DNA of 64,000 nt, taken from the NCBI GenBank assembly GCA_031972855.1, contig DALYDY010000001.1:62001-126000 (forward strand). The letters run 5' to 3'. Shown here piece by piece: positions 30,337-39,700 of this stretch (position 1 is the stretch's first letter; every line of letters starts with the position of its first letter). The translations under genes and the position numbers were made by a program. Below the pieces are notes generated by a model. The model did not search any database. It saw only the letters and a program-made list of their open reading frames with translations, and was not told the origin of the DNA. This DNA comes from JAIXRY01 sp031972855. GTDB taxonomy: Bacteria; Patescibacteriota; Minisyncoccia; Phycocordibacterales; UBA9973.

Positions 30337-31245
30337 TTTTTTCTTACTATGAAATTTCTTATGAACTTCACGGAGCTGTGCGTCTGTAACGTGAGTATAC
30401 ACCTGAGTTGTAGCAATATTTGCATGACCAAGCATCATCTGAACAGAACGAATGTCAGCTCCATTAGAAAGAAGATCTGTAGCGAATGAGTGGCGAATAA
30501 CGTGAGGTGTAACCTTACGAGAAATACCAGATGCGATTGCGTATTGTTTTACAATGCGTTCGATAGAGCGGGGAGTGAGTCTGTTTGTCTCTGATTTTCT
30601 ATTTGAACTCTGAAGAAACATAGGCTCTTCCATGTCTTTTCTATTTTCTAAATATTTTTTAATAGCATTCTTAGCATCATCAGAAAGAAATACTACACGC
30701 ACCTTTTCACCTTTTCCACGAATTGAGAATTCATCGCGAGTAAGATCAAGATCACGATTGAGAGAGCAAAGCTCAGATAGACGAAGCCCTGTAGAGAAGA
30801 ATAATTCCAATATTGCTTTGTCGCGAAGACCTTGCAGACGTGTCATATCTGGTGCCTTCAAAAGACGCTCGAGTTCATTTGTTGTCATTAGATCAAGTTC
30901 GCGACCTTTTATCTTTGCAAGCTCAACACGGTCTGGAGTCAGAGCAGTAATACTTCTTTTCATTAAATACTTCAAGAAAACACGAAGAGCGATCATATGA
31001 TAATTTTGAGTATTCTTTTTCAAATTCGCAGATGCTTGCCCGCGAACTTTTACTCCAGGTTGGCGATTCAAGAAAAGTCTAAATTCACGAACATTGTCGT
31101 CATTTATATCAGAAGGGGACTTTATTTTTGCTTGTTCAAAAAAACGAGTGAGATAGCGATCATAATTCTCAACTGTTTTTAAACTTGAACCTTTTTCAAT
31201 TTCCAAATATTCTAGAAATTGTCTCTTGATTGCATAAATATCCAT
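30334..31245 (-). CDS. XerC/XerD-type tyrosine recombinase
   Basis: The 303-residue protein has an N-terminal SAM-like core-binding domain (residues 1-95) and a catalytic domain. The active-site residues are visible: Arg in STGLRLSELC, the H-x-x-R pair in TPHVIRHSFATDLL, His in MLGHANIATTQ and the nucleophile Tyr in VYTHV. A role in chromosome dimer resolution at dif is likely if this is the only Xer protein. I see no integron or phage genes beside it. I chose the start at 31245 (MDIYAIKRQF), which follows an ATATATGG context. Confidence 0.9.
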   Translation of the reverse strand: MDIYAIKRQFLEYLEIEKGSSLKTVENYDRYLTRFFEQAKIKSPSDINDDNVREFRLFLNRQPGVKVRGQASANLKKNTQNYHMIALRVFLKYLMKRSITALTPDRVELAKIKGRELDLMTTNELERLLKAPDMTRLQGLRDKAILELFFSTGLRLSELCSLNRDLDLTRDEFSIRGKGEKVRVVFLSDDAKNAIKKYLENRKDMEEPMFLQSSNRKSETNRLTPRSIERIVKQYAIASGISRKVTPHVIRHSFATDLLSNGADIRSVQMMLGHANIATTQVYTHVTDAQLREVHKKFHSKKK

Positions 31246-31349
31246 ATATCTAGTGTCGCACAATATTTTTACTTTAAGAAGGGGAAAGTACTGTTTGGAT
31301 AAATATAAGGTATTGCATTTTTATACGATTATGCTATTATATACAAGCA

Positions 31350-31613
31350 ATGTTAACTACAAAGAAAAAACAAACAGTAATCAAAAAGAACCAAAAACAC
31401 GAAAAAGATACTGGTTCTACAGGTGTGCAAGTAGCAATTTTATCAACTCGTATTGATGAACTAGCAAAACACCTTAAAAAACACGCTAAAGACGTGCACT
31501 CTCGTCGCGGTCTTATCAAAATGGTTTCAGAACGTCGCTCACATTTGAAATATCTAGAAAGAACAGACAAGACTCTTTTTAATAAAATTCAGAAAGAAAT
31601 CAAAGGTAACTAA
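31350..31613 (+). CDS. rpsO: 30S ribosomal protein S15
   Basis: S15 binds the central domain of 16S rRNA. The 87-residue product has the family signature in order: GSTGVQVAILSTRIDELAKH and HSRRGLIKMVSERRSHLKYL. The N-terminus is basic. A TGCTATTAT extended -10 lies 9 nt before the ATG, so the mRNA leader is very short. No pnp gene follows, unlike in many bacteria. Confidence 0.97.
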   Translation: MLTTKKKQTVIKKNQKHEKDTGSTGVQVAILSTRIDELAKHLKKHAKDVHSRRGLIKMVSERRSHLKYLERTDKTLFNKIQKEIKGN

Positions 31614-31621
31614 TACAAAAA

Positions 31622-31646
31622 TACTCCCCGTCGGGGAGTCTTTTGT
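31622..31646 (+). terminator. intrinsic terminator after rpsO
   Basis: ACTCCCCG / CGGGGAGT stem followed by CTTTTGTTTT. Confidence 0.85.
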
Positions 31647-31692
31647 TTTGGTAACTTTTTTTACAACATAAAAAAGTATAGAATATAAATAT

Positions 31693-32244
31693 ATGTCAAC
31701 AATAAAACATGACGAACAAAGGATTGGAGTTTTTATAGATACACAAAATCTATATCACAGCGCAAAAAATCTCTATCAAAGAAAAGTTAACTTTGGAGCA
31801 ATTATGAAAGATGTGGCAAGTGGAAGAAAACTTGTTCGTGCTATTGCATACGTAATCACTTCTGAAGGAGGCGAAGAAAAAGCATTTTTTGAAGCTCTAA
31901 ATAAACTAGGTATCGAAACAAAAACAAAAGACTTACAAATATTTGCAGGCGGCGCCAAGAAAGGTGACTGGGATGTAGGACTTGCTGTAGATGTAATGAA
32001 AATGTCACCACGTCTTGATGCTGTTGTACTTGTAACAGGGGATGGGGACTTCATACCTCTTATAGAATATTTACAATCACAACTAGTACAAGTAGAAGTA
32101 GCGTCATTTGGAAAATCTACATCAATGAAATTAAAAGAAGTAGTAGATAATTTCATAGACCTATCTATAACTCCTCAAAAATATTTGATTGGCTATAAAG
32201 GTGGGCGAGGTAGAGCAAAGAAAAAAATAATACAAAACACTTAG
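31693..32244 (+). CDS. NYN domain protein (LabA/DUF88-like)
   Basis: The 183-residue protein has the PIN-like NYN nuclease fold: GVFIDTQNLYHSAK at the N-terminus, WDVGLAVDVMK in the middle and VVLVTGDGDFIPLIEYL. The four acidic metal ligands (D of IDTQN, D of WDVG, D of VDVM and D of GDGDF) are kept. Relatives act on RNA, so an RNase or RNA-binding role is likely. The tail is basic (GGRGRAKKKI). Confidence 0.88.
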   Translation: MSTIKHDEQRIGVFIDTQNLYHSAKNLYQRKVNFGAIMKDVASGRKLVRAIAYVITSEGGEEKAFFEALNKLGIETKTKDLQIFAGGAKKGDWDVGLAVDVMKMSPRLDAVVLVTGDGDFIPLIEYLQSQLVQVEVASFGKSTSMKLKEVVDNFIDLSITPQKYLIGYKGGRGRAKKKIIQNT

Positions 32245-32260
32245 ACAATTTACAAAAAAA

Positions 32261-32299
32261 CAAAAGAGTCGCACCTAAAGGGTGCGACTCTTTTGTTTT
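32261..32299 (+). terminator. intrinsic terminator
   Basis: CAAAAGAGTCGCACC pairs perfectly with its complement around TAAA. Confidence 0.9.
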
Positions 32300-32347
32300 A
32301 AGATTATATCCTATGTTCTAACATGCTAATTACTTACTTTCACATGT

Positions 32348-32353
32348 TATACT
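32348..32353 (+). promoter_or_regulatory. extended -10 giving a leaderless mRNA
   Basis: TGTTATACT lies 6 nt before the ATG at 32360. Confidence 0.6.
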
Positions 32354-32359
32354 TTTTAT

Positions 32360-33253
32360 ATGGAAGAAAAACCTGTAACAAAAAAAATAGATACTCATGA
32401 TATTTTGATTGAACAAGGAGGGATTCGCACTTATCAAAAAGATCAGGGAGTAGCCCTCTCTGGTGAACAAGGAGCTCTTGTGAAAGAAACAATATTGAAA
32501 GAACGCGAAAAAGAACAGCTAATCACATCCCAAACACTGAACCTTATAAAAAATAAAGTTTTCTTTGTTTTATCTTTTATACTTTTTTTTGGATCAATAG
32601 GTATAATTTTTTATTCATACACTGAATACAAAAAAAATGATTTTGTAGAAATAAAAACAAAAGAAGACATTTCAATTATATCTTTTAGTGAGAAATTTTT
32701 ATCACCATCACTACCACTAACAAAAGAAGCTCTCGCAAAACATATAAAAGATAATTATGATAAATTAAAAGATGAGGAAAATTATACTTTAGGCTTTCTG
32801 TTTGATGATAAGTTTGGAAAAAACAAAGATGGAATTGCTTTGTTATCTATACTAAATGAAAAACAAAAAATGACTTGGAATGCTCTCAATATAGGTAAGT
32901 TTGATATTGGGTTATTATCAAATAATAAAAATATTTCTAAATTTATTATTATAGAAACAGACGGAAGTGATGGTGTTTATAGGACGTTTGGGTCTTGGGA
33001 AGAAACAATTGCAAAAGATTTAAAAAGTATTTTTGATATAGAAGAAACAGTATTAGACGATAAAAATATTAAATGGGAAGACTCATTGTATGAAAATATT
33101 GATTTTAGGAAATACACTGACGTAGAAGGAAAAACACTTATTATTAAAGGTTTTTTGGATTCAAAAACTTTTATAATAACAGACAAAGAAGAGTCATTGG
33201 GTTATATATTATCACTTATTAGACTTGAACACGGCCGGGCTCTTGTAGAATAG
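32360..33253 (+). CDS. single-span membrane protein of unknown function
   Basis: The 297-residue protein has a cytoplasmic N-terminal stretch of about 70 residues containing DTHDILIEQGGIRTYQKDQG. A transmembrane helix follows at about 74-92, then an extracellular domain of about 200 residues ending RLEHGRALVE. I recognise no family. It is 28 nt before the DksA-like gene and probably co-transcribed. Confidence 0.65.
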   Translation: MEEKPVTKKIDTHDILIEQGGIRTYQKDQGVALSGEQGALVKETILKEREKEQLITSQTLNLIKNKVFFVLSFILFFGSIGIIFYSYTEYKKNDFVEIKTKEDISIISFSEKFLSPSLPLTKEALAKHIKDNYDKLKDEENYTLGFLFDDKFGKNKDGIALLSILNEKQKMTWNALNIGKFDIGLLSNNKNISKFIIIETDGSDGVYRTFGSWEETIAKDLKSIFDIEETVLDDKNIKWEDSLYENIDFRKYTDVEGKTLIIKGFLDSKTFIITDKEESLGYILSLIRLEHGRALVE

Positions 33254-33280
33254 TTTTGCTTGTGCTATCGTTTGTTTTAT

Positions 33281-33640
33281 ATGAATATAGACCTAAACTA
33301 TTTCAGAGAAAAATTGATTGCCGAGAAAGTTCAATTAGAACAACAATTGAGCGACATAGGCATGTTTAACAAAGAAACTGAATCATGGGAATCAATTCCT
33401 GAGACCCAAGAAGGTCCAGAATCAGATCCAAACGATCTTGCTGACCGCCTAGAAAACTATGAGGAAAGAAGTTCTATGGTAAAAACATTTTCTTCAAAAC
33501 TTACAGATGTTTTAGATGCTTTAGAAAAAATTGAATCTGGTAAATATGGTATTTGTGAAATTTCTGGAGAACAAATAGAACTTGCAAGACTAGAAGCAAA
33601 TCCTGCAGCGCGCACAAACAAAGAAAATAGAAATAGTTAA
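33281..33640 (+). CDS. DksA/TraR-like protein with degenerate zinc finger
   Basis: DksA-type proteins insert a coiled coil into the RNA polymerase secondary channel. The 119-residue product (start MNIDLNYFREKLIAEK) has the N-terminal helical hairpin and the family segment ALEKIESGKYGICEISGEQI, then ARLEANPAAR. Of the four zinc-binding cysteines only the first remains (GIC), followed by Ser, then Thr and Asn in the last pair. The fold may be held without zinc. The longer frame to 33260 is unlikely because it starts in the preceding gene's tail region. Confidence 0.8.
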   Translation: MNIDLNYFREKLIAEKVQLEQQLSDIGMFNKETESWESIPETQEGPESDPNDLADRLENYEERSSMVKTFSSKLTDVLDALEKIESGKYGICEISGEQIELARLEANPAARTNKENRNS

Positions 33641-33641
33641 T

Positions 33642-33676
33642 AATAAAAACTCACACACTGTTGTGAGTTTTTATTA
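33642..33676 (+). terminator. intrinsic terminator
   Basis: AATAAAAACTCACA / TGTGAGTTTTTATT stem. Confidence 0.85.
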
Positions 33677-33688
33677 TACAATTTAAAT

Positions 33689-35227
33689 ATGTCTTTTATT
33701 AAAATAAAAAGCGCTCAAACAAATTTTTTACACGCATCACTTATTGATGTTGAGATTGACACAACAAGAGGACTCAATAGCTTCTCTATTGTTGGTTTAC
33801 CTGATAAAGCGATTGAAGAATCCAAAGACAGAGTTTCAGGTGCAATAAAAAATTCTGGTTTTTCTTCTCCAAAAAATTCAAATATTAAAACGATTGTTTC
33901 GCTTGTTCCTTCGGAAATAAAAAAGGAAGGAAATTATTTTGATGTTGCAATTGCTCTTGGATATCTTCTTTCCACCGAACAAATTTCTATTAGCACAGAG
34001 AACAAAATATTTGTAGGAGCACTTTCCCTAAATGGTGATCTTGAGCCTGTAAGAGGAATTCTTTCTATTGCACTTCTTGCAAAACGTCACAAATTAGACC
34101 TTTTTGTTTCAGAAAAAAATACAAAAGAAGCTTGTCTTGTGGAAGGTGTTAATGTTTATGGAATAAAAAATCTAGAAGATTTAATAAAAGCTCTAGATAA
34201 TAAAGAAAGTAAAAAAGAAAAGCTTATTATAAATCCATGTCCTCAAACAGAGATTACTTTTGATAATATAAAAAGTAATTCTGTAGATATGTGCGAAATA
34301 AGGGAACAGAACACAGCAAAAAGAGCACTTGAAATAGCAGCTTCTGGTGGCCACAATATTGCACTTTATGGACCACCTGGCACAGGTAAAACAATGCTAG
34401 CAAGAGCTTTTAGTGGAATACTTCCACAATTATCGATTGACGATATTCTTGAAGTTACCAGTATATATTCAATGAGTGGAACAATCGAACACGGAGAAAT
34501 AGTCAGAGAGCCACCATTTAGATCACCTCATCATACATCAAGTTATGTATCAATAATTGGAGGAGGTTCAAATCCTCGCCCTGGAGAAGTTACACTTGCA
34601 CATCGTGGAGTTCTTTTCTTGGATGAATTTCCTGAATTTGAAAAGAAAGTTTTAGAATCTCTTAGGCAGCCGATTGAAGATCGTATAGTAACAGTATCTC
34701 GAGCAAAAGGCACGGTATCATTTCCTTCAAATTTTATACTTGTTGGCGCAATGAATCCTTGCCCTTGTGGGTACAGAGGATCAAAACAAAGAAGGTGTAC
34801 TTGTACAAGAAATGATATTGTGAGGTACGAGAGAAAACTTTCTGGACCAATTATTGACCGTATTGATATGTGGATTTATGTTGGAGAAGTTTCTTATGAT
34901 ACTCTCGGAAAAATAGACGGTGAGGGAGAGAGTAGTGAAGTTGTCAGAGAAAGAATCAAGAAAGCAAGAAAGGTACAAAAGAATAGGTTTGGAAATAGCC
35001 GAACAAATAGCGATATAAAAACAAAAGAACTTTATCGTGTTGCACCACTTGAGAAGGATGTAGTTGAAATATTAAACAAAAGCGCTGAACAATTAAAACT
35101 TTCAGCTAGAGCCTATCACAGGGTAGTAAAAATTGCTCGAACCATAGCTGATTTGGATGAAAAAGAAAATATAGAACCTAGTCATATATTAGAAGCATTA
35201 CAGTATAGACCGAAGATTAGTGATTAG
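33689..35227 (+). CDS. comM: YifB/ComM family AAA+ ATPase
   Basis: ComM helicases promote branch migration during natural transformation. The 512-residue protein has the Lon-like N-terminal domain (about 1-170) and the Mg-chelatase-type AAA+ core. Walker A is GPPGTGKTMLARAF (near residue 230) and Walker B is GVLFLDEFPEF. A cysteine pattern, NPCPCG...RRCTC, is typical of the family, and the C-terminal domain is intact. With the secretion-like cluster further on, it suggests DNA uptake, which is inference. Confidence 0.93.
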   Translation: MSFIKIKSAQTNFLHASLIDVEIDTTRGLNSFSIVGLPDKAIEESKDRVSGAIKNSGFSSPKNSNIKTIVSLVPSEIKKEGNYFDVAIALGYLLSTEQISISTENKIFVGALSLNGDLEPVRGILSIALLAKRHKLDLFVSEKNTKEACLVEGVNVYGIKNLEDLIKALDNKESKKEKLIINPCPQTEITFDNIKSNSVDMCEIREQNTAKRALEIAASGGHNIALYGPPGTGKTMLARAFSGILPQLSIDDILEVTSIYSMSGTIEHGEIVREPPFRSPHHTSSYVSIIGGGSNPRPGEVTLAHRGVLFLDEFPEFEKKVLESLRQPIEDRIVTVSRAKGTVSFPSNFILVGAMNPCPCGYRGSKQRRCTCTRNDIVRYERKLSGPIIDRIDMWIYVGEVSYDTLGKIDGEGESSEVVRERIKKARKVQKNRFGNSRTNSDIKTKELYRVAPLEKDVVEILNKSAEQLKLSARAYHRVVKIARTIADLDEKENIEPSHILEALQYRPKISD

Positions 35228-35329
35228 AGCAGGTCAGACAATAGAGCTTATTGTCTGTAATGAATCTAAATAAAGAACAGCATCTATTATGAAGCCGTTC
35301 TTTATTTTATATATTCAAGTCGAGATTAT

Positions 35330-36373
35330 TTAAAATGGATTTTTTGCTCCACGGATTTCGAAGTGGATATGGTTTCCCGTAGATCTTCCAGTAGAACCAA
35401 CAGTTCCTATTGTTTGTCCTTGTTCTACAGTTTCGCCAACTTTTACAAAGTTCTTTGTATTGTGAGCATAGAGAGTTTGAGTTCCATTATCATGAGAAAT
35501 AACGATGTAGTTTCCATAACCACCCCCATAAGTTCCACTTGAACTAATAATAACCCTACCAGAAGCGGCAGCTCTAATAGGTGTTCCGGCTGGTGCTGCA
35601 ATATCTATTCCATTAAATCCGTGCAAACCTTGTGATTTTCTTCCACCAACCAAAGGACGAATGTAGTATCCAATAGCTTCTTTTGCATTTGTTCCCCAAG
35701 TCTTTTCTTTTTTACCTTTCTTTGTTACAGGAGTATTTTTCTTTACAGGAGCTTGTACTGCAATTTCACCATCTGGAATAATGATTGTTTCACCAACAGA
35801 CAATTCACTTTCTACTGTTACACCATTAAAAAGACCCACATCTTCCACATTTGCTTTAAATTTCTTAGAAATAGAAGCGAGAGTGTCTCCCTTTTTAATA
35901 GTATAACGAATTCCAGATATAGGTAGAATTACTAGAGTATCTCCTTCTTTAATAGAAGCTCCAGATTTTAAATCGTTTGCCCAAACTATAGTGTTTACAG
36001 AAACATCAAACAAATCAGCAACAGTCTTCAAAGTGTCTCCTTTTTTTACAACATAAAGACTAATAGTGTCTGATTCAGGATAATAGAAATCAACATCTGC
36101 AATTGTTCCAAGTGGCCCCACTTCTGTTTTTAATGCATTACTCTCAACAGAAATATCAGTATCTGATCCGCCTGTTGACTGGAGTGCATTTGCTTGTAAA
36201 AGTGAGATATTTTGAGAATTTTCATCAGAAATCTCTTCTTTTTGACTTCCAAATATATTGGAAATAAAAGAACCAATACCAGCCTCAACTGGAGTTGGTT
36301 TTAGTAAAAATGAACAAAAAACAAGCACAGAAATGCCTAAAAAGAGGTTTTTGTATGACAAATTCTTTGACAC
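35330..36373 (-). CDS. exported LysM-M23 peptidoglycan peptidase
   Basis: The 347-residue protein has a signal peptide (about 9-31). Two LysM domains bind peptidoglycan: VVKKGDTLKTVADLFDVS near 108 and TIKKGDTLASISKKFKAN near 158. A C-terminal M23 domain carries the zinc ligands in HGFNGIDIAAPAG and HIHFEIR. It is likely a cell-wall endopeptidase for growth or division. It is complete, ending shortly after the HxH motif. Confidence 0.93.
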   Translation of the reverse strand: MSKNLSYKNLFLGISVLVFCSFLLKPTPVEAGIGSFISNIFGSQKEEISDENSQNISLLQANALQSTGGSDTDISVESNALKTEVGPLGTIADVDFYYPESDTISLYVVKKGDTLKTVADLFDVSVNTIVWANDLKSGASIKEGDTLVILPISGIRYTIKKGDTLASISKKFKANVEDVGLFNGVTVESELSVGETIIIPDGEIAVQAPVKKNTPVTKKGKKEKTWGTNAKEAIGYYIRPLVGGRKSQGLHGFNGIDIAAPAGTPIRAAASGRVIISSSGTYGGGYGNYIVISHDNGTQTLYAHNTKNFVKVGETVEQGQTIGTVGSTGRSTGNHIHFEIRGAKNPF

Positions 36374-36799
36374 AGAGAGCTGTCTAGAAGAATCTTTTGT
36401 ATTTTGAGTATAAATAAAAACAAGTTTAAGAGGTATTTATCACGACCTTATGCTTGATATTTACCAGTTACAATCTATCGGTATTTTCAGAATCCTTATA
36501 AAATAAAGAATTTATAAGATTTTACATTAATTATCATGTAGTTTTATAAATTCTTTGTTTTATCTTCGTTCAGACGTAATAAACAAAATACTTGTTTATT
36601 CGCTCTTCACTCGATAAAATAAGGGTTTTTCGTGTCAGAAGGAAGCAGAAATGAGCTATAAAAGCTCTTATATATAAGCATAGCAACCACAAAAATAGGG
36701 TCAAGGGCATAAAAAACCAAAACACATAGTTATTAAATAGACAAATAATGTGCAAGTAGTACAATTTAAGCATTACTTTACATAAAATAAATTTATATC
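36374..36799. other. gene-free region with an inverted repeat
   Basis: No credible ORF is present in these 426 nt between divergent genes. AAAATAAAGAATTTATAA (near 36499-36516) and TTATAAATTCTTTGTTTT (near 36544-36561) form an 18-nt inverted repeat with one mismatch around about 28 nt. The rest is A/T-rich. Confidence 0.55.
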
Positions 36800-39700
36800 A
36801 TGAGTGAATCAAAACTAGGAAGTACCAAATGGTACAACGAACAAGCTAAAAAAATTAAGGAAAACATCACAGACCTTACTCCACTTGAAAACATTCCAGA
36901 ATCTGAAGATAAAGATAGTGGAACAGAAAAGAACAAATCATGGAATGATGTAGTACATGAACTTGGAAAACAAAACCAGGAAGATCGCCTCAAAGAAGCT
37001 GAGGCTCGAAATGAGCTATTGAAAGAAAAGAAGTTAGAAGAAGAAAATCCTGAAGAGTCTGAAGCTAAAATATCAAACACGGAAGAAAAAAAGAAAGTAT
37101 CTTTGAGAAAAATGATTGGAGAATTGTTTACAAATAAGAAAGAAAAACCAGAAGAAGAGATTCCTACAGAGGAAGAATTTTTATCTAAAAAAGCATCACA
37201 AATAGGTGCAAATATTGAAGAACTAGAAAAAGATGAAAATTGGAAAGAATTGACCAATGGGCAAAAAATGCTCGCTCTTGAACAAATGAGTCAAAACACA
37301 CTGCTCAATGTTAAAAATATAGGTGAAGAAAGATTCAAAAAATCTCTAGAAGGATTAGGAGTAATTAAAAAAATTGGAAAGAACCTTAGAAAATCATATT
37401 TTATTAGTCAGGAAGAAAAACAAGTTTTAGAAGAAGTAAGAGAAGGTAAAATATCTCCAGACAAAGATAGTGGAGATGTTATTATTAAACACCTAAAAGA
37501 ATTAAATCTTGATACTTACATAAGTGAATTGGGTGGAAAACCAATAATTGAATTTGCGAAAGAACCACAAAATTGTCCTGAGGAACTCTACGGAAAATTA
37601 GATGATTATAACAGAATTGCAAATAATTTTTCAAAAATTCCTGCACGTTTTGGAGATCCAACACTTGCTTCAAAAAAAGAATTAAAACAGTATAGAGAAG
37701 CTGAAGAAAAATTCAAAAATGCTCAAAGTTCACTAATAGAAGAACAAAGTAAATTTGATGCAGAATTTACTGTTCTTGATAATATTGCAGACCAAGAATT
37801 CAAGATGCGCGCTCTTCAATCAAAAATAGAGAGTCCAGATGCGTTCAAAGCTCTTGATAAAATAGAGAATGAATTATCTTGGGGAAGAATTGCTAATAAT
37901 GAAAACATATTAAAACTCGGATATGCGGGGGCTGGTTTTGTACTTCGTACAGGAATAAAAGGAACTGTTGGACTTGCCGCAGCACCAATCGTTGGAGCAG
38001 CTGTTGGACTCTGGAAAGGTATCAATAACGGAAATAAAAAAATAAAGGAAGAGTATTTAGAAAACAAAAGTGGAGAGACTAGAAGAGAAAGGATGGAGAG
38101 ACTCAAAGAACAGACACAAGATTTGGAAAATAAACTTAGAGATGAATTTGCAAAACCAAAAGAGGAACAAAATAAAGAATTAATTGGTTCATTAGTAGCA
38201 GAAATTGAAGGTATAAAAAATAAAGACAAAATAGATTCAATTATTGATGCAGAAGATTCAATCGAAAAACTTAAGAAATTAATTTCGAGATTTGAAAAAA
38301 CAACAAATAGTGAGAAGAAGATTCTTGTTTATGGTGAAGTATTAAGACGTATTAATTTTATAGAAGACAAAAATAAAAAAGGTTTAATAAATTTTGGAGA
38401 TAAAAATGGACTCGCTTTAAAATATAACTTATTTAAAAATATTTCTGAAGCAACGGTTAAGCTTGAAAGTAATTTTTATACAGGTGTTACAAAAGATGAC
38501 GAGTTTAATGAATTGTTAATAAAAGATCATAGTAAATACAAAGATAAACTTTATGATTTAGCAGCTAAAAATGAAAATAAATTTGATAAAAAGAAAAAAG
38601 AAATAAAAAATAAGGAAATAAAGAAAGCTGTTATTATGGGTGCAACTTTTGCAACTCTTGGTGCGGGTCTTCGACATTTCTATGAATATGTTGATAGTGG
38701 AACTATTGTAAACAATGGAGTTGAAGGGCTTAAGAAAATGTTCGGAGTGGGTACAAATGTACTCAAAAATACATCTGATGGATATGAGGCATTCAAATAC
38801 CAAATGTTTAGTGAAGAAAACAATAGTATACCGAATGAAGAAAATATTACTGAGACAAGTACGAATAAAAAAATTGGTTGGTCACAAGAAAGGCCAGATT
38901 GGGCAAAAGAACCTGTTCGACCAGAATATAATCCCAAACTAAAAAGCGACGAAGAAGTAAACAAAGAAATACTTAGTTCTTTAGCTCTAGTGAAGAAAGG
39001 TGATGGTGTAACAAATCCTCTCGCACGCCAAATTGAAGAAATGCTTAAAAATGAAGATCAGGCAAAAGCTCTAGGTTTTGATGGAAAAAATGCGCACAAA
39101 TTTGCAATCAAAAAGGCAGCAGAACTTGCTAAAGAATACGGATATATCAAGCCAGACGGAAGCGAAGTGAGACTTGGAACAAATTCTATAGGCCACGCTT
39201 CTTATGAAGTAAAGATGATTAACGGAAAACTCGCAGTCAATGAAACTTTTGATGGCAAAGATATGACAGAAGGTAATATTGATAAAGAGTATGAATACTC
39301 ATACAAAAAAGAAGTAAAAGTATCAACAAACTCTGAAAGCTCAGCAACACCAGAGACAAGCATTTCCAAAGCAGATCCTATGAGTAAATTTTCTAAATTA
39401 TATATAGAAAATTTACGCAACCAACCACTATACGAACAACTAAAAAATGAAAAAGTTTCAGATATATTAAACAACCCATTAGCTGCAAAAGAATTTGAAT
39501 TAATAAAATCAATGGAAGTAGATATAAAAAAATCAACAGGTATTGATATAAATCCAAAAACAAACGAAACACTCAAAACATATTTAGATAGACTTACAGA
39601 AGAATTAAATACAAATGAAAAAGTATTAAAAACAACAAAAGGAGTATTACCTGATTTCAAATTTTTACAAGACAAAAATAATCCTGAGTGGATTGAAGCA

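Noticed and set aside
36570..36773. 67-codon minus-strand frame
   Set aside because: Low-complexity A/T-rich reading without support from start context or similarity.
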